DNA of 64,000 nucleotides, taken from Varroa destructor. Taxonomy: Eukaryota > Arthropoda > Arachnida > Mesostigmata > Varroidae. The notes under the pieces were generated by a model. The model saw nothing but the letters and a program-made list of their open reading frames with translations. It did not search any database and was not told the DNA's origin. The first letter of the stretch is position 1; each line of letters opens with the position of its first letter. Both the position numbers and the translations under genes were made by a program. The stretch is taken from NCBI RefSeq assembly GCF_002443255.2, contig NW_019211455.1, positions 29,710,239 through 29,774,238 of the forward strand, in the 5' to 3' direction. This document shows, piece by piece, positions 1-12,680 of the stretch.

Positions 1-3000
1 AATGGATTGTCATCGAACTATCATTTGTTAGAAAAACGTCGGGAACATCCGATACTTCGTTGGATCGTTAATCAATTGCTCCGTTTCACTGGAGAAGTTT
101 GTAAGCATAATTTTTTTAGATGGGTCAACGCTATTGGAATCATTGTTGCTGTTCTGGCAAAGGCAGTTCCAGTTGCGCCTCTTTATCTCACCTAGGGTTC
201 CAGATTTCTAGCGAGAAAGACCGTGTAATAAATTAAGGCTTGCAGATAAGTAATGAGCTTTGTCATTGTCTCAAACACTGTAGGATTTGGTGGCCTGGAG
301 TAGCAGGAGGTTTCACGTGATCTCCATCAAATATTAGGTGTACCTCTATCATTTATAAGCACGCTTTGATTCTCGAAAAGTAGCGCGCGAAATCTCATAA
401 AAGTTGACGCCAAATGTTTGGCTGCTTATGGCTGTAAGCTAATTCAGCATCCCCAAAGAACAATATGTGAAAGAAGCGAAGATATCGTTTGGAGCCGAAA
501 ATCAACGGTCTTTTATTTTCAAAAGGTACAAACATTAGTGGAATCTATCGATTATTGGTGAAAATCCTAGGTGAGGATTTCGCCAAGCCAAAATTCTGTC
601 ACTGGGACAATAATTTCAAGAACTGAAGATCACAAAAGATGTGATGACACTTCAGGTCCGCACATAGAAGAAAGGGTTTTTGTGATTATGGGAGTTCTTA
701 AGTTAAAAGCAGAGGACGGATAACGCGCTTGCTGTCGGGTTAATTTTGGATCTTCTAAACTACGTGTTGTAAAATTATAATGAAAATGAAGAACAAAATC
801 AAAAAGAGAATAGGTTCTTCATGAACTTTGTCTATTAGCGATACAGAAACATGTTGCGTACTGTAGAGGCAACTTGCCCAGATAGTATCTGCCTGGACAC
901 TGCCGCTATTGAAACGTAAGTAACTTTGTGCTTCTCACAAGAACAGGGCCAGGCGGGAGTTTCTTCCCAATGCAATCGAATACAATTTTGGCGGCAATTC
1001 CAAGTAAAATCGGGTGCACACTTGTGCTCCTACTCACAACTTTATATATGGCCCAGTTGTGCTAAAGAGATATTGTTTCAAAGGGAGGTGATGGATGCTT
1101 GGAAATATCTTGAGGTCCCGAAGGGCCATCAATAACGAGAATAATCAAAAACGAGTAATTACGTTTGGTAGTGAAGATCACAAGTACACAACGGTTGAGA
1201 ACTCTTTACAAAGCTGACATCTATATGTAATAATAATATTATTAAAGGAGAGCCCGTCTAGCATATGTCATCATATCGTTTATTTATCTGATATGGTTTG
1301 AAAGATATTTGTACATTTTAAACTGTTTCGTGAAATTTATTACATGCTCTAAATATGCAGGGTACTTTCTGAGTCCTGACAAACTTTTTGGGGCCGTTTA
1401 TCATAGCAGGAATTTTTGTGTAGTAGTTATTAATTTTTGTAAAAAAAAAAAGACGCATGAGATACACTTCAAAGTTTTATCTGAACCTGTTACCTAGTGC
1501 AATTAGAACCAAGATACTACATTCAAAATTATTTTTGATAGATTATTGGGCACCTAACGAGCAAAGCGTGTTAAACTAGCCATTAATGATTTATTATCAA
1601 TTTACCATCTGGACAAGAGAAGGAATGATTACAGATTTAAATAGATTTCACCCAGAGAAACATGGCCTCGACACATGCGGCTTTCGTTCGAAGAAACTGT
1701 CGAAGGATCGTTGAATAAGTAAAGCTACAAAACAAGCATGAATCCTAGTAGGATATAGTGTCTATGAGAATAAAGTACATGTACGATATACAAAAACCGG
1801 GCCTTTAGAGGTCAAGTAATCTGCGAACCTAATACAATCAACACAACAGGTGGTGTGAAAAAAAGGTAGACTAAATTCTATTTTTTTTTTTTACATAAAG
1901 TCGTTCGTCAACCTGTGAAAACTGCATATGTTAAGGTTCGACACGCTATAACTATAATAGCTTCCACAAAGCATATATGAGGATGGCTTATTATGAGGAT
2001 GGAAAATCGCCTAATTTTTGCCCCGTTTCAGGAATCGTTTGCTAACGCACTCTTTATTTTAGCCAGTAAATACAGTTGGTTTCATTTAAGATATGCACAG
2101 TCAACGCGTACATCATTTGAGACCACTGTATATATAGACTCTGCTTATGACCTGGTACGGCAACACAGCGGAGTACATCATGAAGTCAGTTAGGTTTATA
2201 CGAGTCTGTGCATTGTCAATCGGCAGAGAAGAGTGGAAATGAAAAGTATTCTGCTCTGGTCACTTTTCGAGTATAATGAAAGTATATGTAATATTTTCCA
2301 ATCTCATAATAAATCCGAAGTCGAGATACAATTGTTTACTTTGAATTTTGTAGAGTTCAGATCTGCTTAAGTGTATCCATGTAGGTATCAGAGATATGAA
2401 CAATGTATTATTGGAATCTGAAATGTATTCAACAAGAAAAATTTCTCTATTCATTTAACAAAACCTCTAATCGACCGATCAGATGACTTCAAACTCTAAT
2501 TGGTTTTCAAGTTACCTTGAAATATAGGTTAGCCCAGGAACATAAATATGAGCCATAAATATAACTAGCTTCAGTAAACTGGATAAAAAAGAAAACAAAT
2601 ATCTGTATTGCCTACTAGAGCGCAGGGAAGCCTTTTTTAATAAAAACATACATGTTAAGCTTTTTGCAATAACGTGTTTCTTCTTCATACAGTTGTAAAT
2701 TGTAGAACAAAAACGATGTAATAATCAAAAGTGTTTTTCAGTGCGTTTTCAAAAGTTTGTCTTAAAAAAGATCGATTCTTTATTCTTTCACTGCGGCCGG
2801 CCAAAAGCCGCTTCCACCTCAAGAACTTTCAAATGTTGTCGGTAGGCGCTAACCTGTTACTATCTACCAAAACATCATTATGTCAGATTTATTCCATGCT
2901 TTTCCTTGCAATTTAGGTACAAGATATATTATGAACACCCATATGCTCGCACGAACTATTCCAACCAGTACCGTATATACATTATTTCGTAGTTCTACGG

Positions 3001-3976
3001 CACCAGACTTGACTCGACGATCGTCAAGGGAAATTTCGGTTTATCATTACTAACATTCAAACGATATAAATAGGTGTATCGATGGTATTATGTAGTCCAA
3101 AAGAAAAAAAAGCTTTTCTTTGCGCGCTTCGGCTTTCGCTTTCGTATCTTTAGGTAATAAATGTTAATTGATTACTGATTTGGACTATCCCATTGCACTC
3201 TATAAATAGGGCTAGTGAGCTAGATAGCTATTTAGAGAGTTTTCATTTCTAACGACTCCGAAGGTGTACCGCTTAACTGCCAAGCCAGGTCATGAGGTTG
3301 CATGACTTTCTGAACACCCTGTAATACTGGAAGTGTACAATACAGCTTTGTCACCGACGGCCTCGTTTTCGAAATTGTTCCCTATAGGTCCATTCTATGA
3401 TTACTCAATCAAGTACAATATTTTCATCATGTCAATACGGAATTGTTTCGAAATGCCTTTAATATAAACCCACTTGTTATCAGGTGTATCATATGTATTA
3501 ATGCAGGTTCGATAGTTTTCAAGCTATGAGCGTGTTCGCTGGGTTCGTTATAACGTACACATACTTATACACATCTTCGTCGTTGAAAGATACAATAAAA
3601 TCAACAAAGGGTAAATCTAATCTGAAAAGGGGAAGGGAAGCAATGTCGGATCCCGAACCAAAGTCACATTCACGTATCACGTATTGATTGCTACGTGATA
3701 CAAACGCAAGCGCCCTAGGTTCTAGTATAGATTTTTGTTTTCCTAAAGATGAATGTATGCGCAGGCACGCAATTTTTATTAGATAATTTTTTGATTAGAC
3801 CAAATCTACTTACAATCCAAAAATGATCTTCTTCGCCGCCCTAAAGATTATCCCGGCTCACATATAAGTCACTCTGTTGATTTTGAAAGTCGTACATAAA
3901 AAATATTTTATTTATATATGCTCGATCTTGTACCCCCTTGACATGCCAGAAGCTGGAGATCAGGCAATACTGTGAT
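1..3976. other. Intergenic stretch without supported genes
   Basis: AT-rich sequence. Open frames here are short, usually lack a good ATG context and show no recognisable domain, signal peptide or paired splice sites. I see no RNA gene. It is the 5' flank of the TMEM130-like gene. Confidence 0.6.
3913..3918 (+). promoter_or_regulatory. Possible TATA box of the TMEM130-like gene
   Basis: TATATA lies about 60 bases before the proposed start codon at 3977, which would put transcription start near 3943 and give a short leader. The surrounding sequence is AT-rich, so a chance match is quite possible. Confidence 0.25.
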
Positions 3977-6900
3977 ATGAAAGCTCGTTTTTTTTTTCTA
4001 ATTTTAGCAAATATTACATTTTTTACTTTTTCGAGAGGTGTGTATATTAAAAATGTAGACCTTATGAAGCCTACTTTAGCCCAATATAGCATAGGGAACA
4101 GAATTGCAAAGACTGCTGAAATGGATTCCTCTTAAAGCAGGCTCATTATTTAATCGCTTGCATATTCTACATTGTTTCCATTGTTTTGCAATGCAGATTG
4201 ACGCTGCCTGGTTCTTTGATATTATGAGAAGTTATTAGCGGATGCATATAAAGATGGTTTTAAAGGGTTTTAGAGTACAGCCCAGAGATAGAACATAAGG
4301 AAGTCTGTCCTTGGCGGCATGTAGCGACGCAAGAAAGCCTTGATTAGTCTCCTATTTCAGAGATCTTTGTTTTCAAGGAACTGATCTAATGTTAAAGGAA
4401 GTTCTCTTTAGCAGTATTTTTTTCATTGTAGGTCAGTAAAATTTGTTCGGTGATAGCTCTTCTTCAGAGCTCTTTTGTAGAATGTCTAATACTAGCACAT
4501 AGCCTGGCTGCTGAGTCACAGCACGAAACAGCAGTACGTTGCGGCTGTCTATCAGATTACAGGTTGGCCTTAGCTAGGGACATTTTGGGATCAGGCTAGG
4601 GATACGAAGCACATCTCGTTGCACCTAACGTTGGCAGAGGCCAGTCGCCTGAAGTAATGCTTAACAGCCGAATTTACGTTTCTTTTCTTTCAGCTAAGCT
4701 GGAATTGAAAAACAACGGGCCCGTGTACTACCTTAGCCCAATAACCTTTTCAGCGAAACTAATTACCGATCTGCAGGACTATCGAGAGTACCGCTATAGT
4801 TTCAAATCAGAACGGCCTGAATTCAACTTCAATATCACCACTGGCAAACGATTCGTTCAGGTAATAGCAATTAAAACTAGTCATCTACTGACGAAATTCG
4901 TGACACACTTTTTGGTAAGTGCCCTGCGAGATGGAAAGCAAAAATGTTACAGTTCGAAGCCCATAATGTCATCTTTCAGCTATACATTTTTTCCGTAGCT
5001 TGACGGTAGCTTAGAAAATTCATACGTACGAGTTGATTTGTTGGAGGCTACCAACCTAGTCGATTAATAAGAAACAAGTTATAAAAAACTGCTTGTTTGA
5101 ATAAAGCCTTTGGCCATGCGAGGTTTGATCGTACATCGCTCTGAGAGTGAGATTTCTAATGTAGGGGCTTTTGTGACTTCAGATTAACCACACGTTCAAT
5201 CAGGACACGAGAGAAAAAGTACATGGCGTATTTAAATTACACGTCAAGGTTTCATACACCAATTTCTTTATTCCAAGAACTGTCGCCGAGGCGACAATGA
5301 ACTTTTCGTTATCAGGTAGGTGTGCTAGATCCTAAGGTTGGTACAGTGGTCCAACGATGAATATCGATGAGATTAGGTGTCTGTCTACCTTCTTAATAAA
5401 CATTTTTCTGTGTTTGCAGAGGGTGATCATTAACGATATGCTAATTAATAAGCGCACTCTGACTACATTGTATCATGAGAACGCCTTCAATTTACCCCAA
5501 GTTTTTATGCGGAAAACGATGTAACCAAAGACTATTCATTTTTTGACACGTTTCTATACAGACAGGATTCCCGCTAACCTTATATTAGTTCAGAATAGAA
5601 CAACGCTCCACGTCGATCCCGACCCGCAGGGCAAGACTCTTGTAAGTTCTGCCATCAATGTCAATGCGTCGTGCGCCGTGAACGATCCTGGCGGCTATTT
5701 TGCTAGTCAGCGAATGGACTTCATTTATTACTGGAAGGTGAGAATAATGGTCGACTGCATCGTGCGTTCTAGCCTCGAATCTATTGACTATTCATACATG
5801 TTGATCAGCTACTTGTGTGTACCAATTTTAAACGGCAACGTCGCCGAAACAGCAAGCTGGGCCAACTGAACGGCTCGAATATAAAGTAGAACTAAAAGTT
5901 ACGTATCTCGAAATTACAGGTACGGTACTTGAAAGCATAGATATAAGCAAGATATGCTTCGCCAATATATATATATGTGTATATATGGATTGGCCGGTAT
6001 AATACCCGCCTAGGCAGTGTTCGTTTCTAAGCATTTATCGAGCCGTTATCTAGTAGCAAATCTCTTTAAACTGTATTGTTTTTTCCGGTTGTGCAGTTGA
6101 ACAGTGACATGGGGATCTATAATACATCGCTATTGCATCGATTCCCGTCGACACCGGGCAGAGAATCGGATTTTCTGCAAGTGTTCGTTACCGCAAAATA
6201 TCCGAACGGGACATATGCGGCCGGTGGCGCTCTTAGTCAACATATCGTAGCTATGAGTACAGTATTGGATTTACCCTATATATGGAATATATAGGAATGG
6301 AATATAACCTAAAAGCGGATTATCGGCCCCGAGTATTTTCAGTAAATTAAACGCCAGACCATAGTGCATAGGACAACATTATCTCGATAGATTTTTACTA
6401 CGAGACTGGTTGGGATATTTGTTTCAAAGTAATACTATTAAGGTTACAGTGTTAGATAACGGAAAGAAAGTATAATTCTGATCATTTTCGAATAGATTCA
6501 CAATAAGGCCAAAAGGGATGTGTGTATGCTCTTTGATTTTACAAACACTACCGACCAATACCAGAGCCAAACCGTTTAAAATACATAATTTTTTTTTTTT
6601 TTTTTTTTTTCACTTCTTAAACGATCAATGGTTTGAACTAAAGCCAGCATATTACGCTTTTAAGAAAGTTGTCCTGTACATTTCAGACCCGATGTCATAC
6701 TTAAACAGTACAGGTGATCTGTATTTGCTTCGAGGTTCGATAACAAAACTGAACTTCTCCTGTGACGCCAGGTGAGAACGCTTCCGAAGTTACTGATACC
6801 CGTATCCAGCCGATATCTTGAATTGGATACTCTTGTGGGCATATCAGCAAGCTTGTTTGTTACATCACTGCATCCCCAATTTTTTTGCTTGATCTAAAAA

Positions 6901-8592
6901 ATTCGGCCTTCCTTGTCGCTTCTATTTTTAGTATAGAGGTCGCCCTTGTCCGCATAAAAATCCGCCTTTAATGGCCGATCGACGCGTTTTCGAAACAGAA
7001 AATAAATCAAGAATTTGATGTAGCGTTGAAAAAGCTTCTTATTATTTCCATGCTTAAACCTACGGCGTGAACCACTGTTTCCGATTGATTGATGTGTGCT
7101 CGAACATGATAATTTCAGTCCCCCAATATATTATTGCTTCGATCCAGAAGAGGTCCCGTCTCCTGCCAATAAAACTGACTTCAGTTGTGCGTCCCAATGG
7201 CACCGTTTGGAGTCATGCGAATTCGGCGCTGTGCATTACTTTGATAAAGTCGGAGACCACGAGTTCAGGGTACGTACATACGAAGGTGCTGTCTATTAAG
7301 AAGAGTTTTCAACTGCGAACTTACTTTATTCTATAAAGGTTCATGCGTCTGTAGAGAAGCGTGGAAAGCTCTAGACACACTTACTCTCACACAAACTTCA
7401 CGCGAACAACTAAGACAAGATTCAGCTTGAAGAATGTATAGAGAGCATTCATGTATTGTTACGTGAGTCTGAGCAGCCTTCAGACAGGTCGCTAGCTGAG
7501 GCGGTTTTATCCAAGGACGCAAACGTACTGAGAGAAATTTATAATTGCATTGTCCATTTCTGTTCCTATGTGCCACGGTACAATTCAGGTGATCGTGTAT
7601 AACGAAGTAAACAATTTTTTGCACGTGAAACCATGGAAAATGATGTACAAAATTCATATTTATGACGGTAAGTAGCGTTTCGATTCCTCGGCGTGTGAAT
7701 TTATGTGGCCAGTACCTATAACGCCCAGCTAACTCTTATCCTGCGTCTCTGTAGAATGTATTAACTTTAATGTTGATCGTAATCGATGAGTTACGAGCTT
7801 ATGCCTGTTGAGAAGTACGTACATTTTCACTAAAGTACTTTTGTGGACCAACAACACTTGAAATTATTTTTATGGCCGACAACCCATGCCCGTTCAAGTA
7901 GCATCTGTTCATATCTACCCCACTGTAACTTATACGTTTGTGCGCTTCTAGTCGAGTCGAAGGGCTTATTGCAGCTATTCATCGTTCCAATATCGTGCAT
8001 CATAATTGGATTCGTTGTTATCGTTGTCGGGATTGCTTTCTATAAGCACACAAAAGGGGACATACGTGTTGAGGTAAATGATGGCCTTGAATGCTGCCTT
8101 CTTGGAGGCACCCATTGGATAGAGGTATTTGTTACAGTTACTACGATTCATATAGTCTCTCTAACGTTAACTCAATGTTTCACGCTTTGTATTTATTTAT
8201 ACATGTATATATCGTATATAGAAAAGCATGTCTGTCGCGTATTTGTGTTGGTCAATAATGTAAAATGTTCAATACAGGTTGCTGACTTTGACTTTGGCGG
8301 TACATCAAGTTCGCTCGACCTCGACGACCCAATTCAGGCTGCGATGTTTGATGAGCGGACATTTTGGACGCATCTCCGCGATGAACTAGCGGAGAGTTCA
8401 ATATTGTTTAGATGGTTGTCGCGCCGACCCAAATTTTTGACGACTCTCAGCCTAATGGACGATGAAATTCTCGATGACGAAGATGTGTCAAATAAAACAG
8501 TCGACCCAACGCTGCCGCCTGCCACCAGCAGTAGTAATAATAACAATAGTACCAGCGGCTACAGTAGCATTGATAATGCCGACGCCAAATGA
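3977..8592 (+). CDS. TMEM130: TMEM130-like type I membrane protein (10 exons, 482 aa)
   Basis: Exons: 3977-4037, 4694-4860, 5183-5315, 5562-5737, 6097-6256, 6687-6771, 7119-7269, 7589-7667, 7952-8073, 8278-8592. All have GT-AG borders and join in phase to a 482-codon frame. Seen: signal peptide (MKARFFFLILANITFFTFSR), an ectodomain with many N-x-S/T sites, one membrane span near residues 343-368 (LFIVPISCIIIGFVVIVVG), then the cytoplasmic box VEVADFDF and an acidic, Ser/Asn-rich tail. As I recall vertebrate TMEM130, it has a PKD-type ectodomain, one span and VEVADFDF just after it. SPPIYYCFDPEE and DKVGDHEFRV match its SPPLTVCWRL and DPGDYCFSI segments. The PKD core W-D-F-G-D-G is not kept; YYWKLNSD stands there. 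The family's function is poorly known, and a Golgi or secretory membrane location is inferred. Exon 1 was chosen because its leader ends in phase with exon 2. The exon 5/6 junction (6256|6687) is the least certain. Confidence 0.85.
6589..6610 (+). repeat. Poly(T) tract of 22 bases in a TMEM130-like intron
   Basis: A pure T run upstream of the exon at 6687. It could add to the acceptor's pyrimidine tract but lies about 75 bases before it. Confidence 0.9.
8074..8277 (+). other. In-frame stop-free intron of the TMEM130-like gene
   Basis: This intron (donor GTAAAT, acceptor TACAG) is 204 bases, exactly 68 codons, and has no stop in the gene's frame, so the open frame runs unbroken from 7843 to 8592. 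Retention would insert 68 residues including a hydrophobic stretch (VFVTVTTIHIVSLTLTQCF) between the membrane span and the VADFDF box. Splicing restores the conserved VEVADFDF exactly, so the spliced form is taken as the main product. Confidence 0.6.
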
Positions 8593-8764
8593 GATGTAGC
8601 CACGCCAGCAGCAGTTTTAAAACCCTAGGTACCTTTTACACTGTGCTTCGATACGAAGGAGTATATGGTTAGTCGACGTTGAAAAAAGGACGTATATCTG
8701 ACAGATATTTCGCCCCTGTGTCGAGCCTTAGCCGGGACTTGTTTTTGGTGACGAGACTATAGTG

Positions 8765-8770
8765 ATTAAA
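8765..8770 (+). terminator. Possible polyadenylation signal (ATTAAA)
   Basis: The first ATTAAA after the TMEM130-like stop codon, about 170 bases downstream. It is a common variant signal, supported by position only. Confidence 0.25.
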
Positions 8771-9296
8771 TTATCTATACAGATTATTAATATCCTGCCA
8801 GCATTGCTACTTCGACTATGATACACACAAATATACGGGTGCTGCAAAGCAAACCGCCGCGTTTGTTTCGAACTGGAAGAAACAAGGAACAATCCCATAC
8901 ATTAGAGTATCACTTTCAAGGTGCCATTTGCTATTCGGCACATGATAAACGATGCAGAAAGACTCGACAGATTAAGCTGAACAGAAAGGAAAACGTCAAT
9001 GGGTGTGTATGTACACATGTCTGTGCAGATGCGGGGAAAAAACAGCATGACTGTGTTAATCGGGGACGGGATAATTTGCGGCTGTTAATGTACGATAACG
9101 CGTCTATACGAGTTGAAGAAATGTTCCGGACTAGCTGAGTCATCATTACTATATTGATGGCATACAGAGTAGTGAGATTCTAGCTACAACACAGACGACT
9201 TAGAATTGATTAGAATGCAGACATTCAACCAAAATGACGCGTAAGAGAGCTCATCTGAAGCAAGTTCAGAATGAGCTGTGTATAAATAATATATTT

Positions 9297-9298
<2 letters not shown>

Positions 9299-9347
<49 letters not shown>
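9299..9347. repeat. (AT)n microsatellite
   Basis: About 24 uninterrupted AT units, flanked by unrelated AT-rich sequence. Confidence 0.98.
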
Positions 9348-9351
<4 letters not shown>

Positions 9352-9429
9352 CACGTGTGGGTATGTGATGAAAGGTAGCAAACAAGTCAGCAATCAGATT
9401 TACTTCAGCGGTCGAGGGATTTAGAGGGA

Positions 9430-9609
9430 TTAGAGCACTGTCGACGGGAGAGATAGATTCGACAAGTCGTAAAAGTTAATCGTGTGATAAATCATTGCTT
9501 GGCTTCTGATTGACGTTAACAACAAGATCACGGCGGGCCGAGAGGCAGACGGGGAGTGGCATACTTTCTGGCATAACAATAAAAACAATACTACCGCAAT
9601 CGATGTCAT
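9430..9609 (-). CDS. Candidate short secreted-leader ORF (59 aa), unrecognised
   Basis: From ATG at 9609-9607 the frame starts MTSIAVVLFLLLCQK, a good secretory-leader shape, and stops at 9430. There is a possible donor (GTATGC) right after the leader, so this could be a first exon. No downstream exon, TATA box or homologue was found. The hydrophobic run may be chance in AT-rich DNA. Confidence 0.12.
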   Translation of the reverse strand: MTSIAVVLFLLLCQKVCHSPSASRPAVILLLTSIRSQAMIYHTINFYDLSNLSLPSTVL

Positions 9610-10124
9610 GATGGCTTCAGACCGAAAAACTAGCATTCAAACGTCACTCGTAGTTGTAGCTTATGATTTTATGTGACAATCGAAAAAAATTGACCCAGTT
9701 GAACATTAAGTTTTCCGAAAAACATAGCTCCTTAAAAGCCTTCAGAGCTGAAAGAATGAAGAGCTAAGGAAAGCAGCGAACAAGAGTCCAGACAGTTTAA
9801 GATAAATTAACTATAACTTACTATGACCCTAAAAGTTTTCGTTGCTCAAAATCGGAAATTTTTTCATTATCGTATAAACAGCCACAATAATCGTACGCGT
9901 ATATCCAAAGGTAGGTCCAAAAAAAGTATCAGCTAAACTTCAAGGCACAGTTAAACGTTATTAACGACAACTAAGTGGTTCTTGGCTATGTGATTTCGCT
10001 AATTATTTCGTTTGGGCCTCCATTCAACCCGATCAATACGCGAAAAAATATGCACAGCTGGACGCATTGTATAAGTGCATTCAGTGCTAGTTGGTACAAC
10101 TGTTTTTTTTGCTAAATTTATAAC

Positions 10125-10142
10125 AAAAAAAAAAAAAAAAAA
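10125..10142. repeat. Poly(A) tract of 18 bases
   Basis: A pure A run. I saw no retroelement body directly upstream, so a retroposition tail is not shown. Confidence 0.9.
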
Positions 10143-10471
10143 CAAGAGGCGTCTCGTCGGGGGTCATTTACCACACCTGCCATACAATATCTGCTGTTTT
10201 CCGTGCATCATCATACCGATACTATACTATACTTAATTGTTATTATTATTATCTGTCGGCCAACGTGTTTGCATCCGTTCCTCTGTAACATACATGTAAA
10301 ATTCTTATAGTATAAAGAAGCATAAGCAGTAGGCATAAAATATAGCTTATAACAATAGTACTGTCATCGATTGCAGTAATAGGCAAGAGAGAACGCTGGT
10401 AGGTTTGTCTGAAACAAGATCGAGTTTAGTTAAGCGTGTATTAGGTAATGAGCGATTAATGCGGCAATACG

Positions 10472-10494
10472 AAAAAAAAAAAAGAACTACTTCT

Positions 10495-10517
<23 letters not shown>
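10472..10517. repeat. Poly(A)/poly(T) inverted repeat
   Basis: A12-GAA, a four-base loop CTAC, then TTC-T24. The arms 10472-10486 and 10491-10505 pair over 15 perfect base pairs. Confidence 0.9.
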
Positions 10518-10525
<8 letters not shown>

Positions 10526-12619
10526 AGGACGAAATTCGGTATACGAAAACAGGATCAGGCCAGAGCGGATGCTAAATGTTTAACCGCAATTAATATTATA
10601 TAGTAAAGGAACATAGGCGCTCCATTACCGTACCTAAAGGCAGAGAAAGAGAGACAATTAAATAAAATGTTATTTTGCTTTTTTTTGAAACAGCTTTGAA
10701 CTCTGTGTTATATATATAACGATATGATTTGAGCTTAGCATCCTTTACTAAACAACTTATCTATGTTTATTCATCGTTTGCGGATACACCAAACTTAATA
10801 TCAAACTGATTATTTCGCAGGCACTGTTACTCTCTTAAAAGCGGTTCCTAAGAACTGTTCAAGGAACTTCGTGGCAAGAGCTGGGCAGAAGCTGAGGAGA
10901 GGGGGGCATCAATTCTTAATTCACAGATTCTGGGCGGCATTCAAGACCCATGTATCGCCAATGAAAAGATAAAACAGACATAACGACAGTCCCATATAAA
11001 ATGAAGAAGATAATTATCGTAGCTCTAAGATGAACTTTCTGTCATTATGAATATTTTCGGTTTACTATAGATTTTTGCATTCAAATTAAAGTTCCGTTCA
11101 CAGGCCTGTCGCTGTAAGTAAGTTAAGATTTCGTTGAGCTTAATCCGGTGTTCCCTGTGCTGACATTCTAAGAAAAAGTCGGAGGAGATAAACGGCTTTT
11201 TTTTTTTTCTACCAGTAGCCAGTCATGCGTTGCCCGACTCGGCAATATCGAAATTATCATCAAGGCTAAGTAAAGATGATAACATTAATTTCCTTCAGAA
11301 TTTGCGATGCGAACTCCGCCGTTTTCTTTTTGTAATTCCTCAACGCTAGGGGCGATGCGAAGTTACTAAATTGGCTAACTGTTATTGCTGCAACGAATGT
11401 TCGAGCTGGGTGGGGTCGCTGCTTCACACAGAGACAACGATTTTTCGTTCAAAATTTCCGTTAGCCGCCCGAGCGTTTCATGTTCAAACTTAGAAGAAGC
11501 GAAAGAGGCGAAAGTCGACTGTTATCTCGTGCTCGATTGCTTGATCCCTTCATGACGTCAGCGGAAATAAATAAGCAATGCGGAAGATGCAGGAAAATTA
11601 ACGAGCGAACCCGCCAAGTTTAAAGCCCGTCGCTTCCCTGCTGGTGAAGCCTACGCTCTTTTCAAATTAACCTAATACTTTTATCTTTTTTTCTTTAGCT
11701 TACATCCGAAGGTGTGTTTATTATGTTTATTTCTAGCATTGTATAAAAAGACCATTCAGGATAATTAAGATCGAATTTTTCTAGTTCTACTGTGTTTCTC
11801 CTCGCACACAGCGTCTGCTTCACTTTGAAATATGAATGTGACTAAGGTTCTCAAAGTTTGATTATTTGTTTTTAGTGATGTACATTAGATCTATAAAAAC
11901 AAAGCTGTAATAAAGTTTTTGATGTTTATAGAAGCTGCGTGATCCGGTTCTCTCGGTAGATGCATTGAGAAGTGGTCCAGATGACATCTTGTACCGCTCC
12001 GGGTTGACCAAAGCCAACTTAAGACAGAAATGCAATAATAAAAAAAAAGACATTGCTTCGGAAATCAAACCTTTAACATTCATATGAGTATTTAGTACGA
12101 ACGAAAAAGTGCTCTCAAACTATATCCTATCCTATTGCATTAATCATGATGACCTTTTAATTGCATTTTGAGAAATATAGGCGTACACAATTTTCTTATC
12201 GTTACAGATTGATAAGGAGCTTCGATTCGTGTACGTCTCGATAAACATAGATCATTAAAAAATTATTAACGCGATTTGTATACATTTTTGTTAATACATC
12301 TCTATTCAGAAGAGATTCTTGTCATTATCGTCGTATTAATGCAGGATGAAACGACTGGAAGTAGTCCTAACCTAAAAGGAAATACCTTCCTACATTGCAC
12401 ATATTAGTGCCTCGTACACTCAATACGATCCTATTAATTATTTCGTCTGTTTGAAAACAGCTTCCGCTAACTACTGAAGGGTAAAAACGGAATATTATAC
12501 GCGCTAAGAAACTTTTTTAGGGCAGTATGAGTCGTTTGAGTTGATAGCTTCATGGGTAACGTATTGCTTGCTAACTTATTAGGGCGCGTTGTGGTTTAAA
12601 GTTGAATTCGATCAGAGAT

Positions 12620-12680
12620 AGCAGCCGTCTGGTGGAATTATGCCTAACGGCGACACCGGACGTAAAATTCAAAACGTAGC
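12620..12680 (+). repeat. Dispersed repeat, copy 1
   Basis: Shares a diverged block ending CCGGACGTAAAATTCAAAAC with copies at 26826-26897 and 49808-49880. Copy 1 and the 49.8 kb copy align nearly end to end, from CA(G/A)CCG through TGGAA and GGCGA(C/T)AC to the GACGTAAA box. All three are in the same orientation. The family is not identified. Confidence 0.55.

Noticed and set aside
7843..8592. A single 249-codon open frame as an intronless gene
   Set aside because: It starts inside an intron, reads through another intron, and splicing restores the conserved VEVADFDF box. It is the last two TMEM130-like exons plus a stop-free intron.
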